Shown here piece by piece: positions 19,433 through 27,909 of a stretch of DNA of 64,000 bases. Source of the stretch: Agromyces humatus (GTDB taxonomy: Bacteria; Actinomycetota; Actinomycetes; Actinomycetales; Microbacteriaceae); NCBI RefSeq assembly GCF_021228295.1, contig NZ_JAJQPD010000004.1, forward strand, positions 310,001 through 374,000, written 5' to 3'. The number at the start of each line of letters is the position of its first letter. Position 1 is the stretch's first letter. The notes below the pieces were generated by a model that had not been told where the DNA came from, made no database searches, and saw only the letters and a program-made list of their open reading frames with translations. The position numbers and the translations under genes were made by a program.

Positions 19433-19463
19433 GGGGTCTCGATGCGCTCCGCTATTCGACCGG
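19433..19463. repeat. Single REP-like unit (family A)
   Basis: GGGGTCTCGATGCGCTCCGC followed by TATTCGACCGG matches one half of the paired repeats seen elsewhere. It lies in the 87-bp gap between the ABC ATPase gene and the flavoprotein gene. Confidence 0.6.
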
Positions 19464-19471
19464 CGATGTCA

Positions 19472-20320
19472 TCAGTCGAGCGGGCGCAGGATGCGGTCGA
19501 GGAACCGCCGCGTGCGCTCCTCGGTCGGGTTCGTGAAGATCTGCGCGGGGGCACCGCGCTCGACGACGACGCCGCCGTCCATGAACAGCACCTCGTCGGC
19601 CGCCTGCCGCGCGAAGCTCAGCTCGTGGGTGACGACGACCATGGTCCATCCCTCGTCGGCGAGCTCCTTGATCACCTGCAGCACCTCGCCGACGAGCTCG
19701 GGGTCGAGCGCACTCGTCGGCTCGTCGAAGAGCAGCAGCCGGGGCTTCAGCGCGAGCGCGCGCACGATGCCGACGCGCTGCTGCTGCCCGCCCGACAGCT
19801 CGAACGGGTAGGCGTCGCGCTTGTCGGCCAGGCCCACGCGATCGAGCAGGGCGGATGCCTCGGCGATCGCCCGCGCCTTCGGTACGCGTTGCACCCGCAC
19901 GGGGCCTTCGATGACGTTCTCGATGACGGTCATGTGCGGGAACAGGTTGTGCTGCTGGAACACCATCGCCGACCGGTCGCGCAGTGCGAACCGCGACGCC
20001 TTCGGAATCGGGGCGGCGAAGTCGAGCGACGGGCCGCCCGCGAAGTCGATCGTGCCGGCGTCGGGCGTCTCGAGGCCGTTCAGCGAGCGCAGCACCGTCG
20101 TCTTGCCCGAGCCGCTCGGGCCGATGAGCACGACGACCTCGCCTCGACGCACCTCGAGATCGATCGAGCGCAGCACCTCGTTGTCGCCGAACGACTTGCG
20201 GATGCCCCGTGCCTGAAGCAGCACCGAATCGTCGGGCGTCTCGGAGGGTGCGAGGGGGTCGCCGCCCGGGACATCCGCTCGATGTTCGTCGTCTCGCCTG
20301 CCTGGTTCACGTTGCGACAT
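19472..20320 (-). CDS. Polar amino acid ABC transporter, ATP-binding protein
   Basis: The 282-aa protein has Walker [10 protein letters not shown]-loop [12 protein letters not shown], signature LSGGQQQR, Walker [15 protein letters not shown] and the switch His in VVVTHE. The sequence and length match the GlnQ/HisP branch that energises amino acid uptake. The N terminus carries about 35 extra polar residues. Its ATG at 20320 lies inside the end of the permease gene (14-bp overlap), so the genes are co-translated. With the permease and the binding protein it forms a complete importer. Confidence 0.93.
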   Translation of the reverse strand: MSQREPGRRDDEHRADVPGGDPLAPSETPDDSVLLQARGIRKSFGDNEVLRSIDLEVRRGEVVVLIGPSGSGKTTVLRSLNGLETPDAGTIDFAGGPSLDFAAPIPKASRFALRDRSAMVFQQHNLFPHMTVIENVIEGPVRVQRVPKARAIAEASALLDRVGLADKRDAYPFELSGGQQQRVGIVRALALKPRLLLFDEPTSALDPELVGEVLQVIKELADEGWTMVVVTHELSFARQAADEVLFMDGGVVVERGAPAQIFTNPTEERTRRFLDRILRPLD

Positions 20321-20972
20321 AGCGGTCCAATCGCTTCTCGAGCCTGCTCTGCCCACCCGAGAGCACGAGGCAGAACAGCCAGTAGATGAGTGCCGCCTCG
20401 AGGTAGATCAGCATGAACTGGCCACTGAACGCGGCGATCTCCTGCGAGACGCGGAACAGCTCGGTGACGAGGATGAGCGAGGCGAGCGACGTGTCCTTCA
20501 CGAGCGAGATGAACGTGTTCGACAGCGGCGGCACCGAGACGCGTGCGGCCTGCGGCAGAATGATGCGCCGCAGCGCGGTGCCGTTCGACATGCCGATCGT
20601 GTATCCCGCCTCCCATTGGCCCTTCGGCACCGAGAGGATCGCCGCGCGGATGACCTCGGCCGCGTACCCGCCGACGTTGAGCGAGAACGCGATGATCGCG
20701 CTCGGCCACGGGTCGAGCACGATCCCGACCGTGGGCATGCCGTAGAAGATCACGAACAGCTGCACCAGCAGCGGCGTGCCGCGGATCACCGAGATGTAGA
20801 ACCGGGCGATGCCCGACACGACCCGGTTCTTCGAGAGGCGCATGAGGGCCACGGCGAGCGCGAGCACGAGCCCGATCGCGAACGACGCGAGCGCCAGCGG
20901 GATCGTGCCCGTGAGCCCGCCGAGCACGATCGGCCAGAACGAATCGAGGAACAGTTGCAGGTTCTCGTTCAC
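20307..20972 (-). CDS. Polar amino acid ABC transporter, permease
   Basis: This 221-aa protein of the HisM/GlnP family has about five membrane segments and the cytoplasmic EAA-like loop [20 protein letters not shown] followed by [13 protein letters not shown], which contacts the ATPase. One permease gene is present, so the transporter probably uses a homodimer. The GTG start at 20972 is supported by AAGGCGG upstream. A hairpin lies between it and the binding-protein gene, which would lower its expression relative to that gene. Confidence 0.92.
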   Translation of the reverse strand: MNENLQLFLDSFWPIVLGGLTGTIPLALASFAIGLVLALAVALMRLSKNRVVSGIARFYISVIRGTPLLVQLFVIFYGMPTVGIVLDPWPSAIIAFSLNVGGYAAEVIRAAILSVPKGQWEAGYTIGMSNGTALRRIILPQAARVSVPPLSNTFISLVKDTSLASLILVTELFRVSQEIAAFSGQFMLIYLEAALIYWLFCLVLSGGQSRLEKRLDRYVAT

Positions 20973-20999
20973 AGCTCACCGCCTTCCCGTCAGGAAAAC

Positions 21000-21032
21000 A
21001 CCGTCGGCCCCGCACCTGGCGAGGCCGACGGT
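21000..21032 (-). terminator. Intercistronic hairpin with T-rich tail in the ABC operon
   Basis: ACCGTCGGCC (21000-21009) pairs with GGCCGACGGT (21023-21032). Read on the minus strand, the hairpin is followed by GTTTTCC. It lies between the binding-protein stop and the permease start, so it likely acts as a partial terminator or mRNA-stabilising stem, giving more binding protein than membrane parts. Confidence 0.65.
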
Positions 21033-21046
21033 TGTGAAACCAGAGA

Positions 21047-21871
21047 CTACTCGGAGACGTCGGCGCCGAAGTACTTCTCGCCCAGTTCGGCGAGCACGCC
21101 CTCGGCGCGCAGTTCCTCGAGCGCGGCATCGACCGCGGCGACGAGGTCGGCCTTGTCCTTCGTGAATGTGAGCGCGCTCAGCGACGAGTCGTCGGTGGTC
21201 GCGGCCACCTCGATGCCCGACTGGCCGTTGGTGTTGACGAAGTCGAGGTAGGTGAGCTCGTCGTTGATGGTCGCGTCGACACGTCCTTGCTGCAGCAGTG
21301 CGACGGCCTGCGCCCAGCCCTCGACGGCCTCGACGTTCGCGCCCGACTCGGTGGCGAGCTCGTACCAGTTGCTCGTGAGCGACTGCGCGGTGGTCTTGCC
21401 CGCGAGGTCGTCGAAGCTCGAGATCGAGGTGTCGCCCTCGTTGACGACGATGACGCCCGACGACACCGTGTATGGCGCGCTGAACAGGTACTGCTCCTCA
21501 CGCTCGGGGTTGATCGACACCTGGTTCGCGATCACGTCGAACCGGCCGGCGTCGAGGCCCGCGAAGATCGCGTCCCACTGGGTCTCTTGGAAGTCGATCT
21601 CGAGGCCGAGCTTGTCGGCGACCGCTTCGGCCACCTCGACGTCGTAGCCGACGAGGTCACCCGCGCCGTCCTCGTGGAAGCTGAAGGGGCGGTAGGTGCC
21701 CTCGGTCGCGACGGTGAGCGTACCGGCCTTCACGAGTCCGAAGTCGTCACCGGCGGCGGATGCTCCGCCCGAAGCCTCAGGCGCACCGCTCGAGCATGCG
21801 GCGAGCGCGACGACGGCAGCAGAGGCCGCGGCGAGGCCGAGCAGGGTGCGGACGCGAGAGGCGCGGGTCAT
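21047..21871 (-). CDS. Amino acid ABC transporter substrate-binding lipoprotein
   Basis: The 274-aa protein has a lipoprotein signal (MTRASRVRTLLGLAAASAAV, lipobox LAAC at Cys26) and an extracellular solute-binding family 3 domain: GTLTVATEGTYRPFSFHE, LVGYDVEVAEAVADKLG and FDVIANQVSINPER. It would capture a polar amino acid or an amine-derived acid and deliver it to the permease. The ATG at 21871 is preferred to one 15 bp upstream because GGAG precedes it. The ligand cannot be told; neighbouring catabolic genes favour an omega-amino acid or glutarate-related compound. Confidence 0.92.
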   Translation of the reverse strand: MTRASRVRTLLGLAAASAAVVALAACSSGAPEASGGASAAGDDFGLVKAGTLTVATEGTYRPFSFHEDGAGDLVGYDVEVAEAVADKLGLEIDFQETQWDAIFAGLDAGRFDVIANQVSINPEREEQYLFSAPYTVSSGVIVVNEGDTSISSFDDLAGKTTAQSLTSNWYELATESGANVEAVEGWAQAVALLQQGRVDATINDELTYLDFVNTNGQSGIEVAATTDDSSLSALTFTKDKADLVAAVDAALEELRAEGVLAELGEKYFGADVSE

Positions 21872-21955
21872 GGAGGCTCCGTTCATGGGGAGGTGTGCGG
21901 CCGCGGATGCGCGGCGTTCGATGGCGTCGAGTCCATCACGGATGGACCCCCAGAG

Positions 21956-21980
21956 TGAAACGGGATTAACCCGCGTTTCA
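21956..21980. promoter_or_regulatory. 25-bp dyad upstream of the binding-protein gene
   Basis: TGAAACG (21956-21962) and CGTTTCA (21974-21980) flank an AT-rich centre (GGATTAACCC); 10 of 12 positions are symmetric. It lies about 85 bp before the ABC operon start and just after the end of the upstream acyl-CoA dehydrogenase gene, so it is a reasonable operator for the transporter. Confidence 0.4.
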
Positions 21981-22020
21981 TTCCGTCGGTCGAGCAGCCC
22001 CGATGAGGGAGTAGGCGTAC

Positions 22021-23217
22021 TCAGAACGCATTCAGCCCGGTGAGCTCACGGCCGAGGATGAGCTGGTGGATCTCGTCGGTGCCCTCGTAGGTGCGCACCG
22101 ACTCGAGGTTGGCGGCGTGCCGCATCACCGGGAACTCGTTCGTGATGCCGTCGCCGGCGAGGATCGCCCGCGCTTCGTGCGCGATGTGCAGGGCCTCGCG
22201 CACGCTGTTGAGCTTGCCGACCGAGATCTGCGCGGGTGTGAGCGAGCCGTGTTCTTTCAGCCGCCCGAGGTGCAGGGCCAGCAGGATGCCCTTCTCGACC
22301 TCGAGGAACATGTCGGCGAGCTTCGCCTGGATGAGCTGGTTCGCGCCGATCGGCCTGCCGAACACCTCACGGTCGACCGAGCGTGAGATCGCCGCCTCGA
22401 GGCACGCGCGCGCCGCGCCCATCGCGCCCCAGACGATGCCGTAGCGCGCCTCGTTGAGACATCCGAACGGGCCCGAGAGCCCCTTGGCGCTCGGCAGGAT
22501 CGCGTCGTCGTCGACCCGCACCCCGTCGAAGGCGAGGTCGCACTGCACCGACGCGCGCATCGAGAGCTTGCCGTCGATCGGCGTCGCGGTGAACCCGGGC
22601 GTCGAGGTCGGCACGAGGAACCCGCGCACCGCATGCCCGCCCGAGCCCCCACCGAACGACGGGTCTTCGACCTTCGCCCAGACGACGGCGACGTCGGCGA
22701 ACGATGCCAGCCCGATCCAGCGCTTCGCCCCGTCGATGACCCAGCCGTCGCCGTCACGACGTGCCGTCGTGGTCATTCCGGCCGGGTCGGAGCCGCCCTG
22801 CGGCTCGGTGAGCGCGAAGCAGCCGATGAGGTCGCCGGCGGCCATTCCGGGCAGCCACCGCTGCTTCTGCTCCTCGGAGCCGTACTTGTGGATCGCGCTC
22901 ATCGCGAGCGACCCCTGCACCGACACGAAGGTGCGCCACCCCGAGTCGGCCGCCTCGAGTTCGAGGCACACGAGTCCATACGCGACGGCGCCGGCCCCGG
23001 CGCATCCGTACCCCTTCAGGTGCATGCCGAGGAAGCCGAGCTCGCCGAGCTCCTTCACGAACTCGCGGCGGAAGTGCATGCGCTCGAAGTCGTCCTCGAT
23101 CACGGGCATGATGCGCTCCTGCGCGAATCGGCGCGCGCGCTGCTGCCACTCGCGCTCGTCTTCGCTGAGCAGGGCGTCGAGGTCGAACACGGCGTCGATG
23201 CGCGGTGCAGTGGTCAT
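22021..23217 (-). CDS. Acyl-CoA dehydrogenase, glutaryl-CoA dehydrogenase-like
   Basis: The 398-aa flavoprotein has FALTEPQGGSDPAGM (flavin contact), the substrate-specific region CLELEAADSGWRTFVSVQGS that resembles glutaryl-CoA dehydrogenases, LNEARYGIVWGAMGAA, and the catalytic Glu378 in TYEGTDEIHQLILGR. Glutaryl-CoA dehydrogenase oxidises and decarboxylates glutaryl-CoA to crotonyl-CoA. Its start overlaps the stop of the CoA transferase gene (23214-23217), so the two act together: the transferase makes glutaryl-CoA and this enzyme consumes it. A different short dicarboxylyl-CoA is possible. Confidence 0.85.
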   Translation of the reverse strand: MTTAPRIDAVFDLDALLSEDEREWQQRARRFAQERIMPVIEDDFERMHFRREFVKELGELGFLGMHLKGYGCAGAGAVAYGLVCLELEAADSGWRTFVSVQGSLAMSAIHKYGSEEQKQRWLPGMAAGDLIGCFALTEPQGGSDPAGMTTTARRDGDGWVIDGAKRWIGLASFADVAVVWAKVEDPSFGGGSGGHAVRGFLVPTSTPGFTATPIDGKLSMRASVQCDLAFDGVRVDDDAILPSAKGLSGPFGCLNEARYGIVWGAMGAARACLEAAISRSVDREVFGRPIGANQLIQAKLADMFLEVEKGILLALHLGRLKEHGSLTPAQISVGKLNSVREALHIAHEARAILAGDGITNEFPVMRHAANLESVRTYEGTDEIHQLILGRELTGLNAF

Positions 23218-24470
23218 CGTGGTTCCTTCCGGGGTGCGGATGTCTCGAGCCAGACCGCGCCTGCGTGCTCGTCGAGCGCGGGCGGAGCGGTTCGGTAGAC
23301 GGCGGGGTTCGCCGTGAGTCCGATCGGGTTCGCGACGGTGCGGCTGGTGTGCGTGTCGCCGGCGGGCACGCCCCTCGCGATCTCGGCGACCGGATCGAGC
23401 CCGAGCCCCTCGGCGAACGCGATCGCCTCGCCGACGTCGTTCACGAGCCCGGCGGGAACGCCCGCCGTCGCGAGCGCGGCGATCCAGTGATCGGCGGATG
23501 CCCCGGCCAGCCGTTGCTCGATGAGCTCGGTGAGCTCGGGGCGATGCGCGACGCGATCGGCGTTCGTCGCGAACCGCGGGTCGTCGAACCCCGCCGATCG
23601 AGGAGCACCCGACGAAGAAGGACCCGCCCCCGCCGATCGAGGAGCGCCCGACGAAGGAGGACGCGTCTCGAGATCCGGAGCCTCGAGCACCCCCGCCAGC
23701 GCGCGGAACTGCTTGTCGTTGCCGACCGCGATCACGAGCTCGCGGTCGGCGGCGTGGAACACGGCGTACGGCGCGATGCTCGGGTGCGCGTTGCCGAGCC
23801 GCGGCGGAGCGGTGCCGGTGGCGAGCGTCGACGCTGCCTGGTTCGTGAGCGCCGACAGCAGGCTCTGCAGCAGGTTCACCTGGATGAGTTGGCCGACACC
23901 GGTGCGGTCGCGCTCGCGCAGCGCGAGCAGGATCCCGGCGAACGCGTTCTGGCCCGTGAGCACGTCGACGAGGGCGACCCCCGCCTTGGCCGGATCACCG
24001 TCGGGCGCACCCGTGATCGACATGAGCCCGCCGACGGCCTGCACGAGCAGGTCGTACCCGGCGAGCGCGGCGCCCTCGCCGGTGCCGAACCCGGTGATCG
24101 AGCAGTACACCACGCCGGGGTTCGCCTCGCGCACCTCCTCGAACGAGAGCCCGAACCGCGCCATGACGCCGGGCCTGAAGTTCTCGATCACGACGTCGGC
24201 CGAGGCCGCGATCCGGTGCGCTTCGGCGCGCGCCGCGACATCCGTCAGATCGATCGCGACCGAGCGCTTGTTGCGGTTCACGCTGCCGAAGTAGGTGGCC
24301 TGGCCGGTCGCGTCGACGGGCGGCGCCCAATGCCGCGTGTCGTCGCCGGAAGGCGGCTCGATCTTCACGACGTCGGCGCCGAAGTCGGCGAGCATCATGG
24401 TCGCATACGGCCCGGCGAGCACGCGTGAGAAGTCGGCGACGCGGATGCCGCGGAGCACGCCGTCTGCCAT
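23214..24470 (-). CDS. Class III (CaiB/BaiF-type) CoA transferase
   Basis: The 418-aa protein has the family pattern: RVLAGPYATMMLADFGADVV, NRNKRSVAIDL, ENFRPGVM and GYDLLVQAVGGLMS with the probable catalytic Asp140. These enzymes move CoA between carboxylic acids; paired with glutaryl-CoA dehydrogenase the likely acceptor is glutarate with succinyl-CoA as donor. GGAGGTGG upstream sets the ATG at 24470. An odd feature is a 13-residue direct repeat (around PSSSGAPRSAG, twice) in the C-terminal third, before DPRFATNADR. It is encoded by a 39-bp repeat that looks like an inserted repeat element. Confidence 0.88.
   Translation of the reverse strand: MADGVLRGIRVADFSRVLAGPYATMMLADFGADVVKIEPPSGDDTRHWAPPVDATGQATYFGSVNRNKRSVAIDLTDVAARAEAHRIAASADVVIENFRPGVMARFGLSFEEVREANPGVVYCSITGFGTGEGAALAGYDLLVQAVGGLMSITGAPDGDPAKAGVALVDVLTGQNAFAGILLALRERDRTGVGQLIQVNLLQSLLSALTNQAASTLATGTAPPRLGNAHPSIAPYAVFHAADRELVIAVGNDKQFRALAGVLEAPDLETRPPSSGAPRSAGAGPSSSGAPRSAGFDDPRFATNADRVAHRPELTELIEQRLAGASADHWIAALATAGVPAGLVNDVGEAIAFAEGLGLDPVAEIARGVPAGDTHTSRTVANPIGLTANPAVYRTAPPALDEHAGAVWLETSAPRKEPR
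23591..23662. repeat. 39-bp-period direct repeat inside the CoA transferase gene
   Basis: Two 33-bp copies (23591-23623 and 23630-23662) starting CCGCCGATCGAGGAGC differ at two positions and are in frame, giving a repeated Ser/Gly/Pro-rich peptide. Family members normally pass directly from the specificity region to the DPRF segment, so this is an insertion. Confidence 0.7.
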
Positions 24471-24639
24471 TGCGCCACCTCCGCCTTCGCCGGCTCGACC
24501 ACACGCCACGATACCGAGCGGCCGGCCCGGGCGCCTGTACGCGTTGTCCATCCGATCCGGGCAATCCGCCACCGCGTCGAATTCCAGCTGCCTCGCTCTC
24601 GGCATAGGCTTGGCGGAGGCCCAACGACAGAGGAGTCCC

Positions 24640-26004
24640 ATGAGCTACGCCGTTGTCAATCCGGCTACCGGAGAGACGATCAAGACCTTCCCCACGATCA
24701 CCGACACCGAACTGACCGCGGCGATCGCCTCGGCCGACGAGGCGCACCGCACGTGGTCGAAGTCGTCGAGCGTCGAAGAGCGCGCCGCGCTCATTCGCCG
24801 CGTCAGTGAACTGCACACCGAGCGCCGTCAAGAGCTCGCCGAGATCATCGTGCGCGAGATGGGCAAGCCCATCGAGCAGGCGCTCGGCGAGGTCGACTTC
24901 GCCGCCGACATCTTCGGCTACTACGCCGACCACGCGGCCGACTTCCTGAAGGACGAGCCCATCACGCTGCTCGCGGGCGAGGGATCTGCGGTCGTGCGCC
25001 GTTCGTCGCTCGGCGTGCTGCTCGGCGTCATGCCGTGGAACTTCCCGTACTACCAGGTCGCCCGGTTCGCCGGCCCGAACCTCATCATCGGCAACACCAT
25101 CGTGCTGAAGCACGCCGAGCAGTGCCCCGAGTCGGCCGCGGCGATCCAGCAGATCTTCCTCGACGCAGGCTTCCCCGAGGGCGCGTACGTGAACATCTAC
25201 GCCACGCACGACCAGATCGCGACCGTCATCGCCGACCCGCGCGTGCAGGGCGTCTCGCTCACCGGCTCCGAGCGGGCCGGTGCCGCCGTCGCCGAGGTCG
25301 CCGGGCGCCACCTCAAGAAGGTCGTGCTCGAGCTGGGCGGTTCCGACCCCTTCATCCTGCTCTCGACCGACGACCTCGACACCGCCGTGCAGAACGCGGT
25401 CGATGCGCGCCTCGACAACAACGGCCAGTCGTGCAACGCGGCCAAGCGCTTCATCGTCGCCGACGAGTACTACGAGCCGTTCCTCGAGAAGTTCACGGCG
25501 AAGCTCGCCGAGATCGAGACGGGCGACCCGACCTCGGCCGACACCGCGCTCGGCCCGCTCTCGTCGCTGAAGGCCGCCGAGGGCCTCGACGCGCAGGTGA
25601 AGCGCGCGGTCGAACACGGCGCGACCCTCGTGCATGGCGGCGCTCGCGACGGCGCGTTCTTCCAGACGACGGTCCTCACCGACGTCACGCCCGAGAACCC
25701 CGCCTCGAAGGAGGAGTTCTTCGGACCGGTCGCGCAGGTCTACCGCGCGAAGGACGAGGCCGAAGCCGTTCGCCTGGCGAACGACATCCCGTTCGGCCTC
25801 GGCTCGTACGTCTACACGACCGACGAGCAGCAGGCGCAGCGCGTGGCCGACGGCATCGAGGCCGGCATGGTGTTCGTCAACGTCGTGCTCGCCGACGGCG
25901 CCGAGCTGCCGTTCGGCGGCGTCAAGCGCTCGGGCACCGGCCGCGAGATGGGCCGGCTGGGTGCCGACGAGTTCGTGAACAAGAAGCTCATCCGCATCGG
26001 CTGA
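24640..26004 (+). CDS. gabD: Succinate-semialdehyde (or glutarate-semialdehyde) dehydrogenase
   Basis: The 454-aa aldehyde dehydrogenase has PWNFPYYQVARFAGPNL, GSERAGAAVAEVAG, the general base E231 in LELGGSDPF and the catalytic C265 in NGQSCNAAKR. The sequence style and length fit GabD1-like succinate-semialdehyde dehydrogenases. Given the divergent CoA transferase and glutaryl-CoA dehydrogenase, it could also oxidise glutarate semialdehyde, the five-carbon product of 5-aminovalerate. AGAGGAG before the ATG is a strong ribosome site, and TAGGCT at 24605 is a likely -10 box. A very strong hairpin follows the stop. Confidence 0.88.
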   Translation: MSYAVVNPATGETIKTFPTITDTELTAAIASADEAHRTWSKSSSVEERAALIRRVSELHTERRQELAEIIVREMGKPIEQALGEVDFAADIFGYYADHAADFLKDEPITLLAGEGSAVVRRSSLGVLLGVMPWNFPYYQVARFAGPNLIIGNTIVLKHAEQCPESAAAIQQIFLDAGFPEGAYVNIYATHDQIATVIADPRVQGVSLTGSERAGAAVAEVAGRHLKKVVLELGGSDPFILLSTDDLDTAVQNAVDARLDNNGQSCNAAKRFIVADEYYEPFLEKFTAKLAEIETGDPTSADTALGPLSSLKAAEGLDAQVKRAVEHGATLVHGGARDGAFFQTTVLTDVTPENPASKEEFFGPVAQVYRAKDEAEAVRLANDIPFGLGSYVYTTDEQQAQRVADGIEAGMVFVNVVLADGAELPFGGVKRSGTGREMGRLGADEFVNKKLIRIG

Positions 26005-26019
26005 CGCTCGCGCACACCG

Positions 26020-26062
26020 AAACAGGAACGGATGACCCGACTCGGGTCATCCGTTCCTGTTT
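26020..26062. terminator. Strong terminator, 21-bp perfect stem
   Basis: A 21-base left arm (26020-26040, beginning AAACAGGAACGG) is perfectly complementary to 26042-26062 around a single central base. The structure ends in T-rich sequence and sits 16 bp after the gabD stop. It can work in both directions. Confidence 0.85.
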
Positions 26063-26101
26063 TCGCGTCGACGACGACCCAGCGGCTCACCGAGGACCAG
26101 C

Positions 26102-26170
26102 GCAGGAAGAATCGAACGACATGCCGTCCGCGGGGCGGCCCGTCGGCGCGTGGCGAGCGATTCTTCCTGC
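26102..26170. terminator. Inverted repeat downstream of the SPFH gene
   Basis: GCAGGAAGAATCG (26102-26114) pairs with CGATTCTTCCTGC (26158-26170), 13 perfect pairs with a 43-nt loop. It lies beyond the end of the minus-strand SPFH gene, so it may end that transcript. Confidence 0.4.
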
Positions 26171-26196
26171 CGAGGCGCGGCGTTGGCCGGGCCGTC

Positions 26197-26258
26197 GGCC
26201 GCGTTACTCCGTGACGGCCGGGGCCTCGGCCGCGTTACTCCGTGACGGCCGGGGCCTC
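26197..26258. repeat. 31-bp tandem duplication at the end of the SPFH gene
   Basis: The unit beginning GGCCGCGTTACTCCGTGACG occurs twice head to tail (26197-26227 and 26228-26258). The right-hand copy encodes the last codons and TAA stop of the SPFH gene; the left-hand copy is an untranslated duplicate. Confidence 0.85.
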
Positions 26259-27728
26259 GCGGTCGGTCGACTCGTCGAGCGCGTCGCCGGCGACACCCTC
26301 GAAGCGCGTGCCGTCGTCGAGTCCGATGAGCTCGCCGGCGACGGGCTCGGCGTGACGGGCGATCGCCGAGCCGGCAGCGGCACCGGCGGCCGTGCCGCCC
26401 ACGAGCGACCCGATGAGCTCGCGGATGCCGACGCCCATCGTCGAGCTCAGCATCGCGTCGACCTCGGTGATGCCCGACACGGCGTTCTTCGCGAGCTGCG
26501 ACGCGCCGTCGGTCGACACGACGGTGAGCTGGTCGATGTTCGACATCGGCGCGGCGAGCTCGCGCGCGATGAGCGGCAGTGCATCGATGAGGCGCATCTG
26601 CAGCAGCGCCTCGGACTGCTGCGCGACGGCCTCGGCTGCGGCCTTGGTGGCCGATGCTTCGGCGGCGCCCTTCGCGTGGATGGCGTCGGCCTCGGCGAGA
26701 CCCTCGGCCTTCAACGCCTCGGCCGACGCGGTGCGGGCGACTCGGTCGGCATCGGCCGCGATGCGCACCGCTTCGGCCGCGGCATTCGCCTCGACCTTGA
26801 CCTTGTAGGCCTCGGCATCGGCGACGGCCTTGACTTCGGAGTCGAGCTCGGCCGCGCGCAGGGCCGCCCGCTTCTGGGCGGTGATCTCCTGCTGGGCGAC
26901 GACCTCCTGCTGCGACAGCGCCTCGGCCAGCGGGCGGGCTGCGGCGGCCTCGGCGGTCGCCTTATCGGTCTCGCGCTGCAGGGCCGCCTTACGCTGGGCG
27001 AGCTCGGCCTCACGTTCGGCGACGGCCTGCTCGGCGGAGATGACCGCCTCGCGGGCCTCGCGCTGTGCCACGGCCTCGGCGATCTCGGCCTGCTTGCGCA
27101 CCTTCGCCTGCTCGGCACGGCCGAGGTCGTCGATGTAGCCGTTGGTGTCGGAGATGCCCTTGATCTCGAACGAGTCGACGTCGAGGCCCTGGTTGACGAG
27201 CGACTCTCGGGCGACGCCGAGCACCGCGGCCGAGAGCTCGTCGCGGCGGTTGATGATCGTGAGCACGTCGGTGGCGCCGATCGACGCGCGCAGCGAACCC
27301 GAGAGCACCTCCTGCGCGAAGATGTCGATGTTCTTGTCTTGACCGAGGAAGCGCTGCGCGGCAGCGCGGATGGACGCGGCGCTGTCGCCGACCTTCACGA
27401 TCGCCACGGCGTCGACGTGCACGGTGATGCCGTTGTTGGTCTGCGCCTCGGCGCGGATCTCGATGGCACGCGAGCGCAGCGAGATCTTGTGCGCCTTCTG
27501 GAAGAAGGGCATGATCCAGACGCCCTGACCGTGCACGACACGCTGCCCCGACTCCTCGGTGTCGACACCGTCGACCATCTTGCGACGCGAGCGCTTGCCG
27601 GTGACGACGATCGCCTCGTCGGGCGACACGTTGCGGTAGAGCACCTTCGCCCAGACCCACACGATGATGAGCGCGACGATGACGAGGGCGATGACGGCGA
27701 AGACGGGACTGAAGAGCAGGTCGGGCAC
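26235..27728 (-). CDS. SPFH/flotillin-like membrane protein
   Basis: The 497-aa protein has one N-terminal membrane segment (about residues 7-29, FAVIALVIVALIIVWVW), a Band 7/SPFH domain (NVSPDEAIVVTG to about residue 200), and a long Ala/Glu-rich heptad region (about 210-390) expected to form a coiled coil. A Gly/Ala-rich tail follows. This is the flotillin layout; such proteins assemble on the inner face of the membrane and organise membrane microdomains. The start is GTG at 27728 with AGAAGGAA upstream. It is divergent from the SPW membrane gene. The usual NfeD partner is not adjacent. Confidence 0.88.
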   Translation of the reverse strand: MPDLLFSPVFAVIALVIVALIIVWVWAKVLYRNVSPDEAIVVTGKRSRRKMVDGVDTEESGQRVVHGQGVWIMPFFQKAHKISLRSRAIEIRAEAQTNNGITVHVDAVAIVKVGDSAASIRAAAQRFLGQDKNIDIFAQEVLSGSLRASIGATDVLTIINRRDELSAAVLGVARESLVNQGLDVDSFEIKGISDTNGYIDDLGRAEQAKVRKQAEIAEAVAQREAREAVISAEQAVAEREAELAQRKAALQRETDKATAEAAAARPLAEALSQQEVVAQQEITAQKRAALRAAELDSEVKAVADAEAYKVKVEANAAAEAVRIAADADRVARTASAEALKAEGLAEADAIHAKGAAEASATKAAAEAVAQQSEALLQMRLIDALPLIARELAAPMSNIDQLTVVSTDGASQLAKNAVSGITEVDAMLSSTMGVGIRELIGSLVGGTAAGAAAGSAIARHAEPVAGELIGLDDGTRFEGVAGDALDESTDREAPAVTE

Positions 27729-27832
27729 CGGGGTTCCTTCTGTGGGGGGTGGAGTAGGGCTCCGTCAAGAATGGATGCCCCGCGCTCCGCGCGCAATGGA
27801 TACCACTGCAGGGGCCGAGTCAGATTTGGATC

Positions 27833-27861
27833 TTGACCGGGCGGTCAATCAGTTCTACCGT
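27833..27861 (+). promoter_or_regulatory. Promoter with embedded TetR-type operator before the SPW gene
   Basis: TTGACC (27833-27838) and TACCGT (27856-27861) are 17 bp apart and suit -35/-10 boxes. The dyad TTGACCGGGCGGTCAA (27833-27848) covers the -35 box and spacer, a common form of TetR-family operator. A TetR gene lies just downstream of the SPW gene. Confidence 0.6.
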
Positions 27862-27909
27862 GGAATTGACCCCCGGATGGGGGCGACCGACTCGGAGGAG
27901 GTTGGTTCG

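Noticed and set aside
23591..23662. Repeats in the CoA transferase gene as a CRISPR remnant
   Set aside because: Two copies only, in frame inside a coding gene with 6-bp spacing.
25035..27836. Very long open frame on the plus strand across gabD and opposite the SPFH gene
   Set aside because: It is out of frame with gabD and antisense to the SPFH gene; the peptide is Arg/Gly/Ala/Leu-rich with no domain, a typical high-GC shadow.
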